In this document: piece by piece, positions 45,250-52,649 of the stretch | How positions within the stretch are numbered: the stretch's first letter is position 1 | How the letters are laid out: each line of letters opens with the position of its first letter | Assembly: GCA_018372435.1 (NCBI GenBank) | Contig: JAHAJA010000015.1 | Span: 29,515-93,514, forward strand | DNA: 64,000 nt | Source: Clostridiales bacterium | Lineage (GTDB): Bacteria; Bacillota; Clostridia; Lachnospirales; Lachnospiraceae | Direction: 5' to 3' | Position numbers and translations under genes: made by a program | Notes under the pieces: generated by a model | The model's input: the letters and a program-made list of their open reading frames with translations, nothing else | The model's database searches: none | What the model was told of the DNA's origin: nothing

Positions 45250-46761
45250 TTAATAGATTATACTGTTCCTGTAATCTTCTCTTAATTGAATACCATAATA
45301 GTACTCATATCCTTTCTTCAACTTAGTTGCTGATTTTAAGTTTTCTAAATCTAAAACTTTTCTAAATTCCTCGTGGAACTCTGCACTTTTTTCATATCCG
45401 AAAGTTGGAATATTATTTACTCTAGCCCACATTTTAAAAGCCGAATGTACCTCTGACGATTTAATGTCAAGTTCACCATTGGTATTGGATATACAACTTC
45501 TAAAAAACAGTCTTACTGGCTTACTTTGAAGTGCATATCTTAGTCTTAGTTCATCTACCTCATTACAGGTTGCTAACGTCCAATTGTTGTTTTGTAAATC
45601 ATTTAATCCTTCCATACACCAATTGAATATACCTGGGAGCTCTTCTTTTAATTTGTCAAACAAATACGGATCTTGATATTGGGTACCTTCTTTTAATTTT
45701 CCATCCGATGGTCTCTCGTGGTAGACTTTATTAAAAGGTATCGGAACCAGCCTTGATAGGAATCCATTGGAATCGTCATCAGTTAACAAAGGATAGTTGC
45801 TACAGACAATGAACTTCGTAGACAGATTTGTAGAATAAGGATCATGATACTTTCTCTCTACCATTACACTATCCCCCGCAGTTAAAGACTTTATCATAGC
45901 CGTATCTAGCACCTTGGATTGCTTGCCTTCTGGACTTATATTTAATACTTTACCTACTAATGCTGACGCATTAAATCGTGCAGTTAAATCATCTAAAAAT
46001 AAACTTGAAACGTTCTCTTCTCCATGTAGTAATTGTAAAATTTTAGTAAGTACTCCTTTTCCATTACGCCCACAGCCTAGCCAATAGAACAGCTTATGTA
46101 TTCTGACTTCTCCGTAACAAAATGTATACCCGAATATCTGCTGTATAAGGCGAATGAGTTGCTGGTTATAATCGAAAATATCATTAAGGAAGTCATTAAA
46201 TTTGGGACAGGTGGCTTTAGGATCATAATCATAACTTACGCTACTTAAGTTAATGATTTTCATAGAAAACTTTGGACGAAATTGTTGCTTTTTAATATAG
46301 AAGACACCATTCTTCATTACAATAGCTCCACTGGTAAGTTCCAATCTCTTATATGCATCTACTTTTCGCAATATGATTGAAAAAAGTTCACTTTCATTAA
46401 AGATTCTATAATACTCTTCTTTTAATTCCTCCATAATACTCATTAAAATACTACCGAGGTCATCCAACGCAATACTCTCATAGTGATGATACTTACGATT
46501 ATAAATATATATTGTATCTTGTACTTTAATAATTTTCAGACGAGACAGACAATACTTTGCGAAAGTCAAGTTATTCACATAAACTTTTCCATTAACGTCA
46601 AAGTTCACTCCTCTGTTCTCCAGCTGTAAGTTGTTTAACTTTTTAGATATTTTTTTGTAATCGGGTGTTCCTTTCGAAACACCCTTTAATTTTTTTAGAA
46701 GTCTATCTTCATTTAAATCAGGTATGAGATAATCTGTGCATTCTAACTTGTATTTCCCCAT
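45250..46761 (-). CDS. SF3 helicase, D5/P4-primase C-terminal type
   Basis: A 503-residue replication ATPase of the phage/plasmid primase P4 group. A D5_N-like region (about 150-215) precedes the SF3 helicase: Walker A GCGRNGKG at 229-236, Walker-B/B' region FLDDLTARFNASALVGKVLN and sensor-1 KFIVCSNYPLLTDDD. P4-type proteins load and unwind at the origin. The N-terminal 150 residues show no archaeo-eukaryotic primase or Toprim motif that I can recognise, so the primase may be missing or diverged. It overlaps the polymerase stop by 1 bp. Confidence 0.88.
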   Translation of the reverse strand: MGKYKLECTDYLIPDLNEDRLLKKLKGVSKGTPDYKKISKKLNNLQLENRGVNFDVNGKVYVNNLTFAKYCLSRLKIIKVQDTIYIYNRKYHHYESIALDDLGSILMSIMEELKEEYYRIFNESELFSIILRKVDAYKRLELTSGAIVMKNGVFYIKKQQFRPKFSMKIINLSSVSYDYDPKATCPKFNDFLNDIFDYNQQLIRLIQQIFGYTFCYGEVRIHKLFYWLGCGRNGKGVLTKILQLLHGEENVSSLFLDDLTARFNASALVGKVLNISPEGKQSKVLDTAMIKSLTAGDSVMVERKYHDPYSTNLSTKFIVCSNYPLLTDDDSNGFLSRLVPIPFNKVYHERPSDGKLKEGTQYQDPYLFDKLKEELPGIFNWCMEGLNDLQNNNWTLATCNEVDELRLRYALQSKPVRLFFRSCISNTNGELDIKSSEVHSAFKMWARVNNIPTFGYEKSAEFHEEFRKVLDLENLKSATKLKKGYEYYYGIQLREDYRNSIIY

Positions 46762-47357
46762 TATTCCTCATCCTCTTCAATCTCGTCATCTTCATAATCA
46801 TCTTCATATTCTTCATCCTCCTCTTCATCTTCATAATCATCTTCGTCCTCTTTTATAAGAGCTGTTTTTCTCTTACTTTCTTTTCGAATCATGTCTTCAT
46901 TGGAATGACCGCCTTTATATGTCTTTACCTGAATTCCTAATTCCTCTTCCGTAACAGTGTCTAATACTTCAATATTAGTAAATCCTTCATTTTTATGAAA
47001 TACTACATAACACAACTTACCAATAATATCCACTTTATCAAAATTACCATCAGTTAATGTATCAATCATTGCATAGTAAAAATCTACTGCTAATGTATCT
47101 TCGTTAAACCATTCTGTATATTTTCGTGTCTTATCACCAACGAAAATATTAAAGGTTATAGCGTATTTCCCCTTCCCCTCTATATATTTGTGGTCATAAA
47201 CTACCGCTAAATACGTAACCTCATTTTGAAATCGCACCACAGATACACTCTTTCGTGTCGTATTCATTGATTTGAAATGAGACATTGTACTGCTAACTGT
47301 ATTTACATCAAAGTTTAATTTTGTCATAACATTATTATTTTTATAATTATTTTTCAT
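46761..47357 (-). CDS. Internally initiated acidic-tail module (possible SSB-like protein)
   Basis: Within the polymerase frame, ATG 47357 (codon 529) is preceded by GAAAGGAAG at 6-7 nt, a better ribosome site than many gene starts here. Translation from it would release a 198-residue protein: a beta-rich domain (SVSVVRFQNEVTYLAVVYDH, KYAITFNIFVGDKTRKYTEW) followed by the Asp/Glu tail at the very C-terminus. The start lies just where the polymerase domain ends. I infer that the module was once, or still is, a separate protein; the SSB-like role rests on size, fold pattern and tail only. Confidence 0.5.
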   Translation of the reverse strand: MKNNYKNNNVMTKLNFDVNTVSSTMSHFKSMNTTRKSVSVVRFQNEVTYLAVVYDHKYIEGKGKYAITFNIFVGDKTRKYTEWFNEDTLAVDFYYAMIDTLTDGNFDKVDIIGKLCYVVFHKNEGFTNIEVLDTVTEEELGIQVKTYKGGHSNEDMIRKESKRKTALIKEDEDDYEDEEEDEEYEDDYEDDEIEEDEE

Positions 47358-48941
47358 AATTTTCTTCCTTTCATTTATAGAGCTTACAGACATCGATATT
47401 TTAATCTCCTTTTGATTAGGAAAAAAATTCTGTAAAGCCTCAGTCATTTTTGTTTTTAATATTTTCATTGCAATATCAACGTATTGCAATGGTGTTTCTA
47501 GAGTAATCGAATCATGCTTTGTTAAGTACAAACGAATTCCATCATACTTTAAAACTTCTTGATGAATACCCAATATTGCATTAAAAAGTATCTCCGATTC
47601 CGTAGTTTGAATAATATAGGCTGCTCTCTTATAATACTTAGGCAAATCTTCCTCACTCCAATGTCTTCCACTAGGAGTAATTACATTTTGCTTATATCTA
47701 AGAGATCTTAGGTACCTTTCTATGTTTGGTATTTTAGCTAATAGTAATGACAATCCACGTATCAATTCATAGTCTGACATATCAATACCATTGTCTAACA
47801 TAATTCGATGTAGAGTTCTTTCTCTCGCTCCGTTTATCTTAGCGAAAAAAAGTTTCTTCATAGCTTTACGCTCATTCTCCAATACATTCGACTCTTTCTT
47901 ACCAAAGAAATAAGCTCCAAATAGTCTATAAATATCACGCCCTTGCTCGTAGGCTCTGACTATCCATTCCTCATGCGCTAACTGTGCTATAATAATTAGC
48001 TCAGATGCATGATAATCAGCTTCTACAAAGACATTCCCTTCTAACGGAATCAAATGCTGACGTAATCGTTTCGGCAATCCATATAAATTTATGTCATGCG
48101 TACTAATACGTAATGTCTTAGTTCCAATTTGCTTATACGAACATGAAATGTATTCTTGATATCCCTTCTTTATCCTTTTCAACAGACGTTTTTCCCCATA
48201 TGTTTGAAGCAACCTCTGATTCTTTTGATAACGCTCCAGGACTTGTACACCATTTGAGTCAGTTATACGTGATAATGAATCTTGATAATTTGGATTGATA
48301 GAATAATGATCAATCAAATAATTTTGCATTATTTCATTCTCATTCTTAATCATCTGATACTCTTGTTTCAATCCTTGTATATCTACTCGAAACCCTTTAC
48401 TAAACATCTGTTGCAAGATAGGATAGATCTTAACTTCTAGCATAAAGTCATATAGCATGCCAGAAGCTATAACCATATCCATACATTCACTTATCAAGTG
48501 AATACACTTATATAGAAATTCGTTCCTTGATACAATGTAATCAGTCTCTAATTTAGAAGTACGATTAGAAACCATGTCATATTTAATATTTAAAATTTCA
48601 CTAACAATACACATATAATCACTTTTCTCAAGTGGTATGTTACTACTAAGTTCTAGTAATATTTTACAAGGTATTGTTACAACATCTTTCTTGTAAATTT
48701 CGTTAACTTCATTAAATCCAAAGGTTACGAGAAGCATGCTTTTGTCGCATGACGCATACTCCTCATATGAATATCTTAATATCGGTTGAGCCTGGTCTAA
48801 GATATTACATACAGTAATAACCTTCCGTGATTGTTTGTGTTGTTTCGATAACATTTTCTCATTTGTCACAAATGCAGTGCCTATGATATCAAACTGCCCA
48901 TACCATATTGCTGCACTTTCAGCAAACTTGTTATCCCTCAT
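46761..48941 (-). CDS. Family A DNA polymerase fused to an acidic-tailed C-terminal module
   Basis: A 726-residue protein. Residues ~165-515 match the PolA polymerase fold: LEVKIYPILQQMFSKGFRVD (thumb start), motif A VEADYHASEL with D309 and E314, motif B RKAMKKLFFAKING with R358, K362 and F366, and motif C TKHDSITLE with H476-D477. The O-helix tyrosine of Pol I is Asn370 and the usual Glu after HD is Ser478. No DxE proofreading or 5' nuclease motifs were seen in the first 165 residues. Residues 529-726 are an added module ending in an almost purely acidic tail (698-726), as in some single-strand-binding proteins. It is immediately upstream of the SF3 helicase, so the element seems to carry its own replisome. 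Confidence 0.83.
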   Translation of the reverse strand: MRDNKFAESAAIWYGQFDIIGTAFVTNEKMLSKQHKQSRKVITVCNILDQAQPILRYSYEEYASCDKSMLLVTFGFNEVNEIYKKDVVTIPCKILLELSSNIPLEKSDYMCIVSEILNIKYDMVSNRTSKLETDYIVSRNEFLYKCIHLISECMDMVIASGMLYDFMLEVKIYPILQQMFSKGFRVDIQGLKQEYQMIKNENEIMQNYLIDHYSINPNYQDSLSRITDSNGVQVLERYQKNQRLLQTYGEKRLLKRIKKGYQEYISCSYKQIGTKTLRISTHDINLYGLPKRLRQHLIPLEGNVFVEADYHASELIIIAQLAHEEWIVRAYEQGRDIYRLFGAYFFGKKESNVLENERKAMKKLFFAKINGARERTLHRIMLDNGIDMSDYELIRGLSLLLAKIPNIERYLRSLRYKQNVITPSGRHWSEEDLPKYYKRAAYIIQTTESEILFNAILGIHQEVLKYDGIRLYLTKHDSITLETPLQYVDIAMKILKTKMTEALQNFFPNQKEIKISMSVSSINERKKIMKNNYKNNNVMTKLNFDVNTVSSTMSHFKSMNTTRKSVSVVRFQNEVTYLAVVYDHKYIEGKGKYAITFNIFVGDKTRKYTEWFNEDTLAVDFYYAMIDTLTDGNFDKVDIIGKLCYVVFHKNEGFTNIEVLDTVTEEELGIQVKTYKGGHSNEDMIRKESKRKTALIKEDEDDYEDEEEDEEYEDDYEDDEIEEDEE

Positions 48942-49341
48942 TTGTCTTAATCAAGGCTATTTTGCCTAGTGATGGATGTTCCTCAATTGTTACGTTATGA
49001 AATGATTTAGTTGTTACACTACCTTCAAAAGTAATACCTGCGGCTATGGTGAGCTTTTCAAAAAGCTCTTTCTGATAACAACGATACTTCTTCTCGTTTT
49101 TGCTGTAGAAAATTGGATATAAGACACCATCAGTTGCGTATATTCCAGAGATCATAAACCACTTCTCTTCTGGAAAATAGCTTATACCAATATGATCTTT
49201 TAACCCAATTTTTTCAGCCACTTCTTTTGCATCTACCTTTACGCAAATGGAGCTTCCTGGTTTATAAACAAAAGATAGTGTAGTCTTTTCATAAGTTTGC
49301 TTCTTTTTAACCTTCATCTGATTTTCTGCAGATAAATCCAA
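48931..49341 (-). CDS. Hypothetical protein of the replication module
   Basis: A 136-residue soluble protein of no recognised family. Mixed alpha/beta pattern (TTLSFVYKPGSSICVKVDAK, HIGISYFPEEKWFMISGIYA, YRCYQKELFEKLTIAAGI). It overlaps the polymerase start by 11 bp, so it is translated with the replication genes and is probably part of that machinery. Confidence 0.65.
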   Translation of the reverse strand: MDLSAENQMKVKKKQTYEKTTLSFVYKPGSSICVKVDAKEVAEKIGLKDHIGISYFPEEKWFMISGIYATDGVLYPIFYSKNEKKYRCYQKELFEKLTIAAGITFEGSVTTKSFHNVTIEEHPSLGKIALIKTNEG

Positions 49342-49417
49342 GTTGACTAATTTACTAAATTTCTCAAAACTAGATGATACATTAATTTCAGTCCCTATGA
49401 TAAAATCCTCCTTTTTT

Positions 49418-49521
49418 GGGGGATGGGAGCCGCTTCGCTTGCTCCTCAGGGTGGATTCAGTTTGAACAACTATTTTTTTGATTTTTCGTCAGAAAAAAGT
49501 TGTTGAGAATCAACCCACCCC
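49418..49521 (-). repeat. Left copy of a ~104-bp inverted repeat
   Basis: About 95% identical, in opposite orientation, to 51650-51754. It starts GGGGGATGGGAGC and ends CAACCCACCCC. Inside is its own hairpin, AACAACT.TTTTTT.GA with TCAGAAAAAAGTTGTT. Together the two copies bracket the gene 49837-51507. Confidence 0.9.
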
Positions 49522-49589
49522 ATTTGGAATGCCTGTTTCCAAGTTTCCAACTCCCATAGTTGATAGATACCAATAGTACAATTTGATTT

Positions 49590-49628
49590 TTACATTCCAC
49601 CTGGACTATCACGACTATATATGTACAT
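49590..49628 (-). CDS. 12-codon mini-ORF with strong ribosome site
   Basis: ATG 49628 follows AGGAGGAGG at 8 nt and opens a frame of 12 codons (MYIYSRDSPGGM) before TAA. It lies in the 495-bp gap 49342-49836 just inside the left inverted repeat. The ribosome site is too good to ignore; a leader peptide is possible, but no follow-on structure was confirmed. Confidence 0.35.
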   Translation of the reverse strand: MYIYSRDSPGGM

Positions 49629-49794
49629 ATTAAACACCTCCTCCTACCTTAAAACCTTCTTTCAAAACAACATCATGTTTATTGGAATCGCCTTGATGTC
49701 ATAGGCATAGTATATTCTTTTTTATTGCAGCTTTCTAAGGATTACCGTACCGTTTTTTATTAAAAAATCCCTTATAAAAGTGCAAAAAAAAAGA

Positions 49795-49815
49795 GTAATT
49801 CCTTCATGGAATTAC
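49795..49815 (-). terminator. Terminator of the 556-residue gene
   Basis: GTAATTCC/GGAATTAC hairpin with a 5-nt loop, running on the minus strand into a run of nine T, 22 bp behind the stop codon of the gene at 49837. Confidence 0.85.
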
Positions 49816-49836
49816 CCCTATAATTAACTACTTTCA

Positions 49837-51507
49837 TCATTTTGTTTTATCGATTATAATAGTATCTGTTACTTTTCCCTTAATCTTTTCTTCTCTACGT
49901 TCTATGTACTGTTTTTCTAGCCTCTGCTCAATCTCATCAATCTCATTATAGTCCTTAACTCTAATACTTGCCTTTTGATCATTGTATGACTTCTGATAGT
50001 CTTTTAAAAGTTCTGGATTCAAAGTATCTCTCAAATATCTTAATTCACAATTAAAATCTACTATTATTTTCTTACATACTTCCTTAGTTAAGCCATCTTC
50101 AATTTCAAATAAACTAGCGCATTGTGCTACACAAAATTTAAGTATAGAATCATATTCACCGATATCTTGATGCTTTTCTAAAAATACCTCCGAATCCTCT
50201 CCCATAAGTACTTTATCATTTTTATATATATGAAATAAGTCAGTAACTTCCCTTAACATTGGTTGACAAATACTTTCTGCAATTGTATCTATCATCTTCC
50301 AGTTTTCCCATAATGAAGCTCTTATTGCTTCATAGTTTTCATAGAACAACTCTTTCTTTTTACTAACTTCGTCCTTAACTTTTCTACTTATTCTTGATTT
50401 AACTAGACCTGATGTCATTATATTATCAATCTGCATAGCTATGCTATTCTTTAATTTTTCCGTCATTTTGATATCATCAATGATTGTACAATCTAAATGC
50501 TCTTTATATTGATCTGAATTTAAGCATTTTGTAATAATAGTATTTGTAATACGCTGTACCAATTTACCTTCATCACAGAACCTAGATGTTATTTTATTTT
50601 CCCTCCCTAACTTATAAAGCTTAAATATATTTTCACGGCTAACCATTTCTTCATAATTTTTATGATACCATATGCTATTTTTATTAATTACCATTTTTTC
50701 ATTTGGAAAAATAACAGATTTTACGATATTTTTTAATTCATTCGTTTCCTTTAATAATACGTTTTCCTTTTTATATATATAATCATCTGTCTGTTTTAAT
50801 TTATTAAACTCAGATAGTGTTAGTGCAAGAAATATATCTACATCCTTATACTGGTCCAATATCCGTTTGAATACTTGCGCTTTAATATTTTTCCTAGCAA
50901 CCGATTCCTCAAAATGTTTTTCTTCACTATGAAAGTTAATTTGATCAATTAACCCATTCTCTAAATATGTATGAATATTTTGTATGATATTATATCGTAC
51001 CCTTGTAGTAAGAGGTTTTGTTGAATAAAAGTAAGTTTTATTCGATTGAGTAAGAGAAGATACCAGAGCAGCAATAAATACAACTTCTAATAACGTGAAG
51101 TATTGTTTTTCTTTTTTATAATTGTTAGCAGAATCATTATACTCTACTTCTATTTCATTCTTTTCTGAGTGACTTTCCTCATTTCTCTTCAAATCTACTT
51201 CATCCTCAAGCTCAATATAAAGGAAACACGAGCTAATAATTCTCATCATTCGTTCTTGTATATTACTTAGTGTCTCATATGACAGATTATCATTATATTT
51301 ATCTTTATATCCTAGCTCTTTAAGTAACCGATTAATATCTTTTCCATAGTCTGACACTTTATTTTCACCACATGGCAAGGCAGTATTCTCGTCAATATCA
51401 AACAATAATTTTTTTATATTTAATACCGTATAATCCCTTGAAGTAATAATGTCTGTTACTACGGTTTTTAAAATATCATCACTTAAAAATCGATCCATTT
51501 CGTTCAT
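49837..51507 (-). CDS. Unknown 556-residue protein bracketed by inverted repeats
   Basis: A large, soluble, mainly helical and highly charged protein with no recognised domain. Features seen: an N-terminal helical segment (SDDILKTVVTDIITSRDYTV), a weakly hydrophobic stretch near residue 150 (FTLLEVVFIAALVSSLTQSN), long Lys/Glu-rich helices, and a coiled-coil-like C-terminus (YNEIDEIEQRLEKQYIERRE). It has its own terminator and is flanked at ~140 to 420 bp by ~104-bp inverted repeats, so it is a separate unit within the element. No transposase DDE or HUH motif could be found. It could be a replication, partition or defence protein. Confidence 0.75.
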   Translation of the reverse strand: MNEMDRFLSDDILKTVVTDIITSRDYTVLNIKKLLFDIDENTALPCGENKVSDYGKDINRLLKELGYKDKYNDNLSYETLSNIQERMMRIISSCFLYIELEDEVDLKRNEESHSEKNEIEVEYNDSANNYKKEKQYFTLLEVVFIAALVSSLTQSNKTYFYSTKPLTTRVRYNIIQNIHTYLENGLIDQINFHSEEKHFEESVARKNIKAQVFKRILDQYKDVDIFLALTLSEFNKLKQTDDYIYKKENVLLKETNELKNIVKSVIFPNEKMVINKNSIWYHKNYEEMVSRENIFKLYKLGRENKITSRFCDEGKLVQRITNTIITKCLNSDQYKEHLDCTIIDDIKMTEKLKNSIAMQIDNIMTSGLVKSRISRKVKDEVSKKKELFYENYEAIRASLWENWKMIDTIAESICQPMLREVTDLFHIYKNDKVLMGEDSEVFLEKHQDIGEYDSILKFCVAQCASLFEIEDGLTKEVCKKIIVDFNCELRYLRDTLNPELLKDYQKSYNDQKASIRVKDYNEIDEIEQRLEKQYIERREEKIKGKVTDTIIIDKTK

Positions 51508-51649
51508 AAGTCTATCCTTTCAATTTCCTAATTTACTAACTTATTTCGCTTACTATTATAACATTTTATCATAGTTCTCATTAAGTTTCACTGAACTATT
51601 TCCAGATTCAATAGTTGTAACTCTATAAAATATAAGATTAGTTTCTGAC

Positions 51650-51754
51650 GGGGTGGTTTGACTCTCAACAACTTTTTTCTGACGAAAAATCAAAAAAAGA
51701 GTTGTTCAAACTGAATCCACCCTAAAGAGCAAGCGAAGCAGCTCCCATCCCCCC
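51650..51754 (+). repeat. Right copy of a ~104-bp inverted repeat
   Basis: Reverse-complement partner of 49418-49521, differing at only a few positions. It carries the same hairpin core CAACAACTTTTTTCTGACG. The outer ends of both copies read as a GGGGATGGGAGC block. The rest of 51508-51825 holds the promoter side of the 556-residue gene and a terminator. Confidence 0.9.
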
Positions 51755-51770
51755 AAACTTGTGAATCATG

Positions 51771-51810
51771 AAAAGCAAGCCATCCAAGTTTATGAGGACA
51801 GCTTGCTTTT
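51771..51810 (-). terminator. Terminator of the small membrane protein pair
   Basis: AAAAGCAAGC (51771-51780) pairs perfectly with GCTTGCTTTT (51801-51810), 15 bp behind the stop at 51826. Confidence 0.75.
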
Positions 51811-51825
51811 ATATTTTATTTATTA

Positions 51826-51993
51826 TCAACTATTAATAGTACTTTTCCCTTGTTTACTACGACTATTTGATCTAGATTGTCTTTTTTTATTACTCCCATG
51901 ATAGATTCCGTAGATTGTTACTATCGTTGTTACTCCTTCACAAAATAAGATGGTAGCACTTTTTGCTGCTACAATTCCAATTATATTCAGCAT
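51826..51993 (-). CDS. Small membrane protein, 55 residues
   Basis: Opens MLNIIGIVAAKSATILFCEG with a membrane-spanning segment through about residue 27, then a basic Ser/Arg/Lys tail (NKKRQSRSNSRSKQGK). The frame is open to 52083, but the ATG 2 nt past the stop of a second tiny ORF, with GAAAGGATGG upstream, is the natural start. One helix plus a basic tail resembles small phage membrane proteins. Function unknown. Confidence 0.55.
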   Translation of the reverse strand: MLNIIGIVAAKSATILFCEGVTTIVTIYGIYHGSNKKRQSRSNSRSKQGKSTINS

Positions 51994-51995
51994 GC

Positions 51996-52079
51996 CTAAT
52001 AGTCCATCCTTTCGCAGAGACGTTCCATTGCTGCAATCACAACAATAGCAGCAAACATACCATATAAATACATTTCCAT
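51996..52079 (-). CDS. Tiny membrane protein, 27 residues
   Basis: ATG 52079 behind AAGGA opens MEMYLYGMFAAIVVIAAMER and ends in a charged tail. Almost the whole protein is one membrane helix. Its TAG stop lies 2 nt before the start of the 55-residue membrane protein, in another frame, so the two are likely coupled. Too short for usual gene finders. Confidence 0.5.
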   Translation of the reverse strand: MEMYLYGMFAAIVVIAAMERLCERMDY

Positions 52080-52134
52080 ACATATCCTTCTTTCTAATCT
52101 TAGTTTAATTCATATAGCAGTTGAATAATTACAA

Positions 52135-52179
52135 AGGCCCATAGTGATTAATATCAAATCATTAATCTCCATGGGTCCT
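52135..52179 (-). terminator. Hairpin between small genes
   Basis: AGGCCCAT..GATTAA pairs with TTAATC..ATGGGTCCT around a 10-nt loop, between the tiny membrane proteins and the 83-residue gene. The exit on the minus strand is TTTGTAATT, a modest T-run. Confidence 0.6.
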
Positions 52180-52190
52180 AAAAGTTCTTA

Positions 52191-52442
52191 TTAATGCTGT
52201 ATTTCTCTCTGCGGAGCCTTACCTCTGCTAGACAACTCATAGTATGCTATTTTCTTTAGCATACGCTCTCCATTTTTGTACTGATATTCTAGCTCATAGT
52301 CTGTCATTTCTCTTGCTCTTCTTTCCTCTTGAGCGTACTTAGCTTCGTATCTTTCAACTTTTTTCTCAAAGTCCTTCTTTGCATGTTCAAAAAAGCCGTA
52401 TGCAAAATCTCCTGTTTTACATAACACATCCTTTATCCCCAT
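52191..52442 (-). CDS. Small charged helical protein
   Basis: An 83-residue hydrophilic protein with a long coiled-coil-like helix (HAKKDFEKKVERYEAKYAQE, ERRAREMTDYELEYQYKNGE). The C-terminal part (KIAYYELSSRG) resembles that of the neighbouring 55-residue product (KLTLEAQRRG). ATG follows TAGGAGG. Family not recognised; conserved position with its neighbour suggests a shared role. Confidence 0.6.
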   Translation of the reverse strand: MGIKDVLCKTGDFAYGFFEHAKKDFEKKVERYEAKYAQEERRAREMTDYELEYQYKNGERMLKKIAYYELSSRGKAPQREIQH

Positions 52443-52454
52443 TTATTATTCCTC

Positions 52455-52622
52455 CTAGTATGGTTTACCAGTCTTAGGATTTATTAAACCTCTTCTCTGA
52501 GCTTCTAATGTCAACTTGCCCCCAGATACGATATCTCTTGAAGGTTGGCTTAATTCCTTAATTAACTTTTTATCTGACCACTCACTTATTGGTGTAGTTT
52601 CTTTTCTATCAAATAATCCCAT
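52455..52622 (-). CDS. Small protein, 55 residues
   Basis: ATG 52622 behind GGAGGATA opens MGLFDRKETTPISEWSDKKL; the frame runs to TAG at 52455. The end TLEAQRRGLINPKTGKPY is a small helical motif. Its stop overlaps the ribosome site of the 83-residue gene, so they are co-translated. Function unknown. It is missed by a 60-residue cutoff. Confidence 0.65.
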   Translation of the reverse strand: MGLFDRKETTPISEWSDKKLIKELSQPSRDIVSGGKLTLEAQRRGLINPKTGKPY

Positions 52623-52649
52623 TCTTATATCCTCCTTGATTTTATATAT

